From a virus: DNA of 22,797 nt. The stretch spans positions 1 to 22,797 of IMG/VR virus record IMGVR_UViG_3300030103_004740; one strand, written 5' to 3'. Below are positions 12,486 to 19,100 of the stretch, one piece after another; position 1 is the stretch's first letter, and each line of letters begins with the position of its first letter. Under the pieces are notes generated by a model that saw only the letters and a program-made list of their open reading frames with translations, ran no database searches and was not told the DNA's origin. A program made the translations under genes and the position numbers.

Positions 12486-12724
12486 TGACAAGTAAAGATA
12501 TGTTTAAAGGAATGACATATGATTCACTTGAGAAACAAGTGGGTGGTACTCATTATTCTAAAATGAAAATACAACCTGCACAATTTATTAATGAAAATAA
12601 TTTGCAGTTTGCAGAGGGTAATGCAATAAAATATATATGCAGACACTCAGCTAAAGGTAAACGAAAAGATATTGAAAAGGCTATTCATTATCTTGAAATG
12701 ATATTGGAGAGAGACTATGATTGA
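12485..12724 (+). CDS. DUF3310 family protein, 79 aa
   Basis: The segment KQVGGTHYSKMKIQPAQFI...EGNAIKYICRHSAKGKRKDIEKAIHYLEMIL matches the DUF3310 pattern (QVGG-x-HY, IQP-x-x-F, EGN-x-IKY-x-x-R, D-x-x-KA-x-HYLE), a very common small phage protein usually found near nucleotide-metabolism or replication genes. Some relatives are labelled nucleotide kinases, without good evidence. It begins in a TAATG overlap with the gene before and overlaps the next by eight bases. Confidence 0.88.
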   Translation: MTSKDMFKGMTYDSLEKQVGGTHYSKMKIQPAQFINENNLQFAEGNAIKYICRHSAKGKRKDIEKAIHYLEMILERDYD

Positions 12725-12983
12725 AGAACAAAAAATAACACAATTAGAAAAAAGAGCAAGAGGGTTTAGAAGAATTATATCTTCGTTAAATGATTTACCT
12801 ATGTATGGAATAAATCCTACAATAGATAAAATGTTATACGTTAAGATTCACGATTTAAAAGACCATCTAAAAAAGAAAATACAAAGAAACAATGAAAGAC
12901 TAAACGAGATATATACTGAAAGTGTAGATAGCTTGATTGATGATGATGGCTCTGTACAATCTGTAAAAGAAAATGGTAAATAA
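12717..12983 (+). CDS. Helical hypothetical protein, 88 aa
   Basis: Unrecognised basic helical protein (QKITQLEKRARGFRRIISSL; LKDHLKKKIQRNNERLNEIY) with an acidic-Ser C-terminal part (SLIDDDGSVQS). GGAGAG lies about five bases ahead of the ATG. It overlaps both neighbours by 8-11 bases. Confidence 0.6.
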   Translation: MIEEQKITQLEKRARGFRRIISSLNDLPMYGINPTIDKMLYVKIHDLKDHLKKKIQRNNERLNEIYTESVDSLIDDDGSVQSVKENGK

Positions 12984-13308
12984 AATATATGATATGAGTG
13001 GTAATCGTGTTAACGGAACACCACCAGTTTACAATTTAAGAATTTGTTTAATCGGCTCAAATGATTTAGATATTAAAAATATAGAAACATTTGGTGTTGC
13101 TGAAGATGGCTTCTTTATGGTTAAATCAAAATCCAATCCTAAATTTCCTATATTTATGACGAACCCCATGCGTATCAAGACAATAGAGGTATATACTAAT
13201 AATGAAAAACCATTAACAAAGTTAGGTGAAGAAAAATCTGATGATGATTTTTTGATGGACTTACTTAGAAAACAACATGATAGTACCTCGAAAAATAAAA
13301 AAGACTAG
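12973..13308 (+). CDS. Hypothetical protein, 111 aa
   Basis: Unrecognised. Beta-rich middle (VYNLRICLIGSNDLDIKNIET, DGFFMVKSKSNPKFPIFMT, IKTIEVYTN) reads as a small beta sandwich or barrel; the last 30 residues are charged. It overlaps the next gene by 32 bases. Confidence 0.6.
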   Translation: MVNKIYDMSGNRVNGTPPVYNLRICLIGSNDLDIKNIETFGVAEDGFFMVKSKSNPKFPIFMTNPMRIKTIEVYTNNEKPLTKLGEEKSDDDFLMDLLRKQHDSTSKNKKD

Positions 13309-13531
13309 CAAAAGAGTTAAAAGAAAAGAAGCTGACTTAGCTATCTTTAAATTGATTATAAATAATCAAGGTCAATTTATTATTGAAAAGTCTTTATATC
13401 CTAGAGATAAAATACATTTACATTTTAAAAAACAAAACTCAGGTATTATCTCAGCTATGCTTAGAGAAGCTGAAACAAAATTTGACAATATGCATGATGT
13501 TTTGGAAAAAATTGCTAAGTATTTAGCTTAA
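13277..13531 (+). CDS. Basic hypothetical protein, 84 aa, last gene of the + strand block
   Basis: Lys/Arg-rich N-terminus (MIVPRKIKKTSKRVKRKEAD) followed by a strand-helix region (FIIEKSLYPRDKIHLHFKK; MLREAETKFDNMHDVLEKIAKYLA). Possibly nucleic-acid binding; not recognised. Its TAA at 13529-13531 overlaps the stop of the convergent gene on the other strand, within CTTAAG. Confidence 0.6.
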   Translation: MIVPRKIKKTSKRVKRKEADLAIFKLIINNQGQFIIEKSLYPRDKIHLHFKKQNSGIISAMLREAETKFDNMHDVLEKIAKYLA

Positions 13532-13743
13532 GATTCTGTTACTTGATTACAATTAAAACTTACCTGTAATCTAAATCTATCTACAGTTTCAGGACCAAGT
13601 TGTTGTAATGATGTTATAGAATTTAAATAACCTGATGTTGCACAATCATAATGACTATCAAATATTTTAGGATATATTTGTGGTTCTTTACAATCTCCAT
13701 ACAATGCAGAGCATAATATAAGAACCAATTCAAATTTCATCAT
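13528..13743 (-). CDS. Small secreted cysteine-containing protein, 71 aa
   Basis: A hydrophobic N-terminus (MMKFELVLILCSALYG) is followed by a polar part with cysteines at about residues 18, 34 and 64, suited to disulfides outside the cytoplasm. Reads like a small protein found at the end of late operons in marine phages, from memory; function unknown. The first ATG overlaps the upstream stop as ATGA; the second ATG (13740) is an alternative. It is the last gene of the - strand block. Confidence 0.6.
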   Translation of the reverse strand: MMKFELVLILCSALYGDCKEPQIYPKIFDSHYDCATSGYLNSITSLQQLGPETVDRFRLQVSFNCNQVTES

Positions 13744-13952
13744 TGTAATATTAATGCTCTAATAGATTTAGACCCATCAATATTTTCATCTAATTCTGCT
13801 TTAGACTTTATACATTTATAAGATATATCGTTTTGAATTGTTCTACTTGCTTCACGTTTATGTTTTAAACAAACGGACATAGATGGTTGTATTCTATGCT
13901 CCTTAATTTCAGGTCCAATAAACATTAGAAGGGCGACTACTTCAGCTATCAT
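13740..13952 (-). CDS. Small protein with hydrophobic N-terminus, 70 aa
   Basis: MIAEVVALLMFIGPEI is a short hydrophobic segment, then a polar region with two cysteines (SVCLKHKREASR and SYKCIKSKAELDEN) and a NIDGSKSIRALIL end. Likely membrane-associated or exported. AAGG is four bases before the ATG, which overlaps the preceding TGA as ATGA. Its pairing with the 71-residue protein recalls the paired small exported proteins at the end of late phage operons; no function known. Confidence 0.6.
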   Translation of the reverse strand: MIAEVVALLMFIGPEIKEHRIQPSMSVCLKHKREASRTIQNDISYKCIKSKAELDENIDGSKSIRALILQ

Positions 13953-14113
13953 AAAACCTTCCCTTTGTTTGGTCCATATTTAATTCTATATTTATGTGTA
14001 CCTGTTCCATTTATTTCTACTTCCTTTTTAAGATGCTTAGAATAATCTAATTGTTTTAGATTTCTTTTCATTTCATCTATGTAATTTAAAAGTTTTCTAG
14101 TGATTCTTCCCAT
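13949..14113 (-). CDS. Basic hypothetical protein, 54 aa
   Basis: A 54-codon ORF between two tightly packed genes: it starts 17 bases inside the preceding gene, with AAGGT about nine bases upstream, and its TGA overlaps the next ATG (ATGA at 13952-13949). The product, beginning MGRITRKLLNYIDEMKRNL, is strongly basic with a helix and a strand-like end (THKYRIKYGPNKGKVL). Overlaps on both sides support it as a real gene. Function unknown. Confidence 0.6.
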   Translation of the reverse strand: MGRITRKLLNYIDEMKRNLKQLDYSKHLKKEVEINGTGTHKYRIKYGPNKGKVL

Positions 14114-14459
14114 TTGCTCTTACCTTATCTTTTAATACTTCTATATCTGCTAAAGCTTTTTCCATTTGTTTTTGTAAGAATTGTATGTTGACTTTATTGT
14201 GCATCATATCTTCAATTCTTTTTTCTATCTTCTCGGTAGTCTTATAAAGGTCCTCCAACAACATTAGCTGTTCTTGGTCAACAGGTAACTGCTCAGACTT
14301 CTTAAGTAAATCAGCTTGAAATAATTCTCTTGATGTTTCAAGACTTGTTAATCGGCTAGTCAATTCTGTATATGCAAAGATACCCATAGATACAGCTACA
14401 ACAATACCAATCATATTTTTTATTGGCATTGATACTGCTGTGTTCTCAGATACTTTCAT
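14097..14459 (-). CDS. Membrane-anchored coiled-coil protein, spanin- or lysis-type, 120 aa
   Basis: One N-terminal membrane span (about residues 13-31, IKNMIGIVVAVSMGIFAYT) followed by a long coiled coil (SRLTSLETSRELFQADLLKK; LEDLYKTTEKIEKRIEDMM; LQKQMEKALADIEVLKDKV). This is the topology of an inner-membrane spanin and also of several small late proteins of marine phages whose roles are untested. AAGGA precedes the ATG by seven bases. It lies just downstream of the holin-like gene, supporting a lysis cassette, but no lipobox partner lies adjacent. Confidence 0.6.
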   Translation of the reverse strand: MKVSENTAVSMPIKNMIGIVVAVSMGIFAYTELTSRLTSLETSRELFQADLLKKSEQLPVDQEQLMLLEDLYKTTEKIEKRIEDMMHNKVNIQFLQKQMEKALADIEVLKDKVRANGKNH

Positions 14460-14462
14460 TAA

Positions 14463-14534
14463 TTAATCCTTATAAAAATCTTTGAATAACCACTCCACAT
14501 ACTTTTTCCAAAGTTTCTTTATTAGCTTTATCAT
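14463..14534 (-). CDS. Candidate 23-residue microprotein
   Basis: MIKLIKKLWKKYVEWLFKDF followed by YKD: an amphipathic helix with alternating Lys and Leu/Trp/Phe. GAGGA sits six bases before the ATG in the gap between the holin-like and coiled-coil genes, and the ORF overlaps nothing. The cationic amphipathic form suggests membrane association. Its short length limits confidence. Confidence 0.45.
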   Translation of the reverse strand: MIKLIKKLWKKYVEWLFKDFYKD

Positions 14535-14546
14535 AATGTGTCCTCA

Positions 14547-14918
14547 TTATTTTTTAAACTTTTTCCCTGTTAATAAATTAGTTACGGATATTCCGTAGTT
14601 ACCTCCAACAACTATAAAGATTAACCAAAGATAAGTCTCAGGTATATTTTTAAGTTGTTCAAAATAAAATTCTACTTTAGCTAACATATCTTGGTCTCCC
14701 CAAAATGTAGCATAGCCAAGTATTCCTAATGGTGCAAGTATAAATGAACCTAGAATTAAATCTAAGAATAAAGAACCATTTCTTTTTGCTCTTTCGTTTC
14801 CTGTTGCCATCTCTTGTAAAGCAATAGCGTGTTTTCTTTCACTCTTTTCTTTACGTCTGTTCATATAAGTGCCAACAGCTTTTGAACCTATATTGAATAA
14901 TAGTTTATATGGAATCAT
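14547..14918 (-). CDS. Holin-like membrane protein, 123 aa
   Basis: A basic cytoplasmic N-terminal part (NRRKEKSERKHAI) precedes two predicted membrane spans, about residues 49-71 (SLFLDLILGSFILAPLGILG) and 95-114 (TYLWLIFIVVGGNYGISVTN), and a basic tail (GKKFKK). The layout with a gap of ~25 residues and a YGIS motif in the last span resembles holin-type proteins of gene transfer agents and marine phages, by pattern only. AAAGGA precedes the ATG by four bases. Position downstream of virion genes fits a lysis role. Confidence 0.6.
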   Translation of the reverse strand: MIPYKLLFNIGSKAVGTYMNRRKEKSERKHAIALQEMATGNERAKRNGSLFLDLILGSFILAPLGILGYATFWGDQDMLAKVEFYFEQLKNIPETYLWLIFIVVGGNYGISVTNLLTGKKFKK

Positions 14919-14932
14919 ATTGTCCTTTGTGT

Positions 14933-14977
14933 ACTGGGCAGAGCAAGGCTGCGTTGTGATTTCTCTTGATGCCCAGT
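14933..14977 (-). ncRNA. Structured intercistronic hairpin between hsp20 and holin-like gene
   Basis: ACTGGGCA (14933-14940) and TGCCCAGT (14970-14977) form a perfect 8-bp stem enclosing 29 bases, in a patch clearly more GC-rich than its surroundings. The loop can form further short pairings. No T-run follows on the - strand (ACACAAAGGA, the holin gene's Shine-Dalgarno, comes next), so it is not a standard terminator. It may be an mRNA processing or stability element separating hsp20 from the lysis genes. Confidence 0.6.
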
Positions 14978-14984
14978 TATAAGA

Positions 14985-15404
14985 TTACTTAATCTTAATT
15001 GTTTTTATTTTTTTCTCTTCAGGTAATTCTTCAAAGAGTTTAACTTTAAGAACTCCGTCTATAAAGTCAGCACCTTCTACTTTAATGTACTCTGAAAGAG
15101 TAAATTTTCTAACAACACTTCTAGATGCAATACCTTGATGTATTAAAGTATCGTTATCTTTATCTTCTTTCTTAGCATTAATTGTAAGTACGCCATCTTG
15201 CAACTCACACTTAATGTCTTTCTTAGAGAACCCAGCTAATGCCATCTCTATTTGATATTGACCATCCTTAATTTTTCTTATATTATAAGGTGGAAAATTA
15301 GAAGTGTTTATTTGTGAGACCTCATTTAGTGAGTCAAACATTCTATCAAAACCGATAGAGAAGTTTTTAAATGGGTCAAAGTTTATTAAATTATATCGTG
15401 TCAT
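14985..15404 (-). CDS. hsp20: Small heat shock protein, Hsp20/IbpA family, 139 aa
   Basis: ATP-independent chaperone that holds unfolding proteins. Similar along its length to E. coli IbpA: IGFDRMFDSL, FPPYNIRKIKDGQYQIEMALAGFSKKDI, then LIHQGIASRSVVRKFTLSEYI and GADFIDGVLKVKL, i.e. the alpha-crystallin domain with the GVL motif. Length is that of IbpA (137). Hsp20 genes occur in many marine phages, likely aiding virion assembly or host survival. The gene has its own consensus promoter and a leader resembling a ROSE RNA thermometer; AAGGA lies six bases before the ATG. Confidence 0.93.
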   Translation of the reverse strand: MTRYNLINFDPFKNFSIGFDRMFDSLNEVSQINTSNFPPYNIRKIKDGQYQIEMALAGFSKKDIKCELQDGVLTINAKKEDKDNDTLIHQGIASRSVVRKFTLSEYIKVEGADFIDGVLKVKLFEELPEEKKIKTIKIK

Positions 15405-15408
15405 TTGT

Positions 15409-15455
15409 TATCCTTTCGTTAAGCGATATTTATATACAACCCCAAATGGGCGTTG
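15409..15455 (-). promoter_or_regulatory. ROSE-like RNA thermometer in the hsp20 leader (candidate)
   Basis: Two hairpins. The first (15455-15437): CAAC-(G)-CCC, loop ATTT, GGG-GTTG, seven pairs with a bulged G. The second (15428-15409): TATC-(G)-CTT, loop AACGA, AAG-GATA, seven pairs with a bulged G, pairing every base of the Shine-Dalgarno AAGGA (15415-15411). The strand opposite the Shine-Dalgarno reads UCGCU, matching the ROSE consensus U(U/C)GCU. ROSE elements melt on warming to release translation of small heat shock genes in proteobacteria. Structure is by hand pairing, without energies. Confidence 0.7.
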
Positions 15456-15463
15456 CTTAGTAT

Positions 15464-15492
15464 ATTATAGAGAGAAATATCTTTAATGTCAA
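15464..15492 (-). promoter_or_regulatory. Perfect-consensus sigma70 promoter for hsp20
   Basis: On the - strand TTGACA (15492-15487), exactly 17 bases, TATAAT (15469-15464): consensus at all twelve positions. The -35 begins at the base after the TAG stop of the 1519-residue gene. The expected start site is near 15457, giving a leader of about 53 bases that opens with the first hairpin. It points to host RNA polymerase driving hsp20 and downstream lysis-type genes independently of late transcription. Confidence 0.9.
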
Positions 15493-16146
15493 CTACTTTT
15501 TAAATAGTGAGTTTTCAAGATTCTTCAACTCTTCTGAGTGTTTGCCATTTACTCTAGCTTTTAGTATTGATTTTACATTCTTAGACCAGTTTGGGTTCTC
15601 TGCCCAACCTGTATCTGAGATTGCGTCAATAATATCACCCTTAGTAGCTTCACCTTCTTTATATTTTTCTAATGTTTTTCTAACATTTTCATAGTGAGGT
15701 TTATTTTCTACCCAAGTGTAAAATTTATCTAAGCTCTCTGATGGTGATTTAAACTTAGCAACTTGTGTGTTATCACCTTTTGCTTTTATTCTATCATCAC
15801 CTTTTTCAGCAACCATATTAAAGTAATTATTACCTTCTTTATAGAATCTGCTAGTACCATATCCAGTTTCTTCTAATGCAATTGCAATTAAAATATCTGA
15901 AGGTACATCTTTACCTTGATTGTTCTGATATATTACTGAAGCACTATCTAAAAGAAATTTCTTTTTATCTTCAGGTAACTCAGAAAGTTTACTATAGTCT
16001 TTAGGTTTTTCCTTTTGAACTACTTCTACTTTAGGTTTCTCTTTAGGTAACAAGAAATTATCTTGTGCTTTAGATACATCAGCATTTACTCCTGTTGCCA
16101 ATGCTCCAGCAACTACCATAGCTTTTGCTGTATCTTTTATATTCAT
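15493..16146 (-). CDS. Candidate nested secreted endolysin from internal start, 217 aa
   Basis: Met1303 of the large protein (ATG 16146) is preceded by AGGAG at 16160-16156 with a 9-base spacer, a better site than that of the full-length gene. The sequence from it has signal-peptide form: MNIKDTAK, hydrophobic AMVVAGALATGV, and a VNA-DV cleavage-like site, then a Lys/Pro/Glu-rich linker and the complete glucosaminidase-like domain. No other endolysin is visible in the lysis region. Expression as a separate protein is inferred. Confidence 0.55.
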   Translation of the reverse strand: MNIKDTAKAMVVAGALATGVNADVSKAQDNFLLPKEKPKVEVVQKEKPKDYSKLSELPEDKKKFLLDSASVIYQNNQGKDVPSDILIAIALEETGYGTSRFYKEGNNYFNMVAEKGDDRIKAKGDNTQVAKFKSPSESLDKFYTWVENKPHYENVRKTLEKYKEGEATKGDIIDAISDTGWAENPNWSKNVKSILKARVNGKHSEELKNLENSLFKK

Positions 16147-19100
16147 TTTCTCTTTCTCCTGTTTATTATTATATACTGGAACTCCTTTCTTTAAAGTTTC
16201 TTCCATATTTTTATCTGATTCAATTACTTTTTCTGTTTTGTAATTTAAATTTTTATTTAAATTATCACCAACAATATATTTGTCATCATTAGTTGGAAGA
16301 ACTTCTCCTCCTGTATTAAATTTTTGAGGTTTAATTTGTGGTACATCAGATGACCCAGGTTTATATTCTCTTGTAATTTCAGGTGTTCTAAATAAATCCA
16401 TAATCCATTTTCTATATGTAGGAAAAGGAGCTATCTTATCCCAAAATCTTCTTGTTGCTTTATCAGTATTTCCTTTTAATGCATCTTGAGTAAGTAATCC
16501 AAAATCAGTTGCAACACTAGCAGCAGGAAAAGGAATAAACCAAGGTTGTTGTGAACCTGGTCCAGTTAATCTTCCTACAAATAATTCAGGTAAAATTCCT
16601 GACATACCTGATAATCTTAAAGACTCAGCCCACCATTTATCTTCATTATATGCTGGTTCAGTTATTACTTCCCCATGTTTTGCTATCTCTCTTAACATTT
16701 GAATACCACCATAAATAGGTAAAGATGCTAAAAGTTTTACCATTTGTTTTACATCACCATCTTCAATTCTTTTTAATAATTTATTTGTTTGTGTAGATTT
16801 TGCCATAGCCCAAGAAGTAAACTGACCCATTAATCTTACCCATGGATTTTTACTTTGAGCAAATAATAATCTATTTTGTACTTGAGGTATTAGTGCATCT
16901 CTATTTGCAGCTAAAATACCTGCTTGATTTAAAACTTTTCTTTGAGCTTTAACTTTTAACGCATTATCAAAATTATTAAATGCTCCAAGTTTTAATGCTT
17001 GTTCTACATTTAATCCATATCTATTTATATCTTGAACTAATTTTAAACCTTTAGATGAACTTAAACTTGCACCTGGATTATTACTAACATATTTTGCTAA
17101 TTTTTGTGATGATTTGAATGCATCTACTGCTCCAACATTATAAGTATATCTTCTTGCTAAACCAGTTAACCATTGAAGACCCATAATTTTAAATCCAAAT
17201 TCATTTGCTTTTCTTAATGTACCCATTTTACCCATTACGTTAGCTGCTTGAGTACCATCCTCAAATTTTAAAACAGCTTCTTCGCCCATTACATTTTTTG
17301 CATTAGATAATTTTTTAGTTTTTGAACCTGTTTTTATAAGAGAATCTTTTATCTCATTTCCTAAATTTAAATTTAAATTTTTTGCAATACCTGTTTCTCT
17401 TTTTGCTGTAAATCCTGTTCTTAATGCACCTTGAATAAATGAAGTTAAGTTATTTGAGTTTGCAAATGATTGAACTAAATCACCTAATGAAGCTATTGTT
17501 ACTCTATCCAACATATTTAAATTTGATATTGTTGCTAATGTTCCAGCTATAGACCTGCTTGTTCCAGCTTGTATCTTTCCATATCTATCAAAAAATGCAT
17601 CAATAGTATCAGTAATTAATTTAACTTCATGTTGAGTTTTTTCTCTCCAATCTGTTCTTCCTGCATCTTTATATTTTTTAGAAATACTTTGAATATAAGG
17701 TTTTAACATTTGTCCTTGATGTCCAAATTTTTCAGCAAATGCTATAGACTTCATAGACCTATTATATAAATTAGTTAATACATCATTAACATCATTTACT
17801 AAATATCCTTTTTGTTCTAAAATTTTTTCAACTTTAGCATAAGGACCTTCAAGAACTCTAGCTTTAGTTATATGTTCACTTAATGGATTTGTTCTTAATA
17901 GTTTGTTAGATTTTGATACACCATTAATTATATCTAACATAATAGCATTATCAACAAGACTTTCATCTGTACCCATTAATGAAGTACGAAAACTTGCTGC
18001 TTTTGCTTCTGATGCTTTAGTTGTATTCCCTAAACTTTTAAATATTTGAACTATAGTTTTATCAAAAGCTTCAGGATTTTCTTTTATTTTATCTATATTA
18101 TATACTCTTGGAAAATAATCTTTTATATTAATAATTCTATCAATACCTGTTTCTCTTTTTGATACTTCGTCTATAGAAAATATACCAGCTTTTTCTCTTA
18201 ATTTTTTAAAATCTTCTAATTCTTTTCTAATATTATTAGCAAGAACATTTATTCTTGGAGAAACTTTTTCTTTTGAACCTCTAACAATTCTTAATGCTGC
18301 TGCTTGGTCATCTAATGAATAACCTTTAGTTATATTAAATGTTCGTCTTGCCCAGTTTCTCATTAAATTATCAGCTCTTTGTGTTACTGAACCTGCAGCA
18401 AATGTACTATCTATACCTTCTAATAATTGTAATCCAATTTTTTCTGTTTCTCCTCCAATAGCAGCTAACTTAGAAGAAGTAGTTGTTGAAGTTAACTCTC
18501 TAGCTTTTTGAAAAGATATTTTAAGAGCATCATTATATATAATTCGTTGAAGTAAATTTTTAGATTGTCCAGGTAAAATTTTACTAGCTTGTATAGCTTT
18601 TTGCGTAGCTCCTAAACCAGCTCCAATCAGCATCCAATTTGCTAAATTAGCATCATCTCCACCCCATAATTTTCCAAAACCATATCCAGCAGCAGCTCCC
18701 ATTAAAGGTCTAGTACTTGCTGATAAAACTACTTGAGCTGTTTTTTCTGTTAAACTTTTTTCTTGCCACAATTTTTCTAAAAATTTTGTATCTCTTTTTG
18801 CAACCAAATCTATTACTTTTTTAGATGCAGCAGATTGTTTTTTCCACAATGCAGTTTGAGCTTTATCAAATTCTTTTTGTCTTTTATTTAAATCTGTTGT
18901 AAGAACTTTTATTTTATTTGTAAATGCTTGTTTAATTTTTTTAGAACCTTTTCCTTTTGTAGCATCTATTTGTGTTTGAATTTTATTAATTTTATTATCA
19001 ACTCGTGTAACTTGTTTATAAAATTTATCTTGTTCTTTTGCAAGAGGAGCTAACCAATCTTGACCTGTAGCTTTTACCATTTTATTTAATTGTAAAAACT

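Noticed and set aside
14933-14977. tRNA-like element with an 8-bp acceptor stem
   Set aside because: At 45 bases it is too short, with no D, anticodon or T arms and no CCA.
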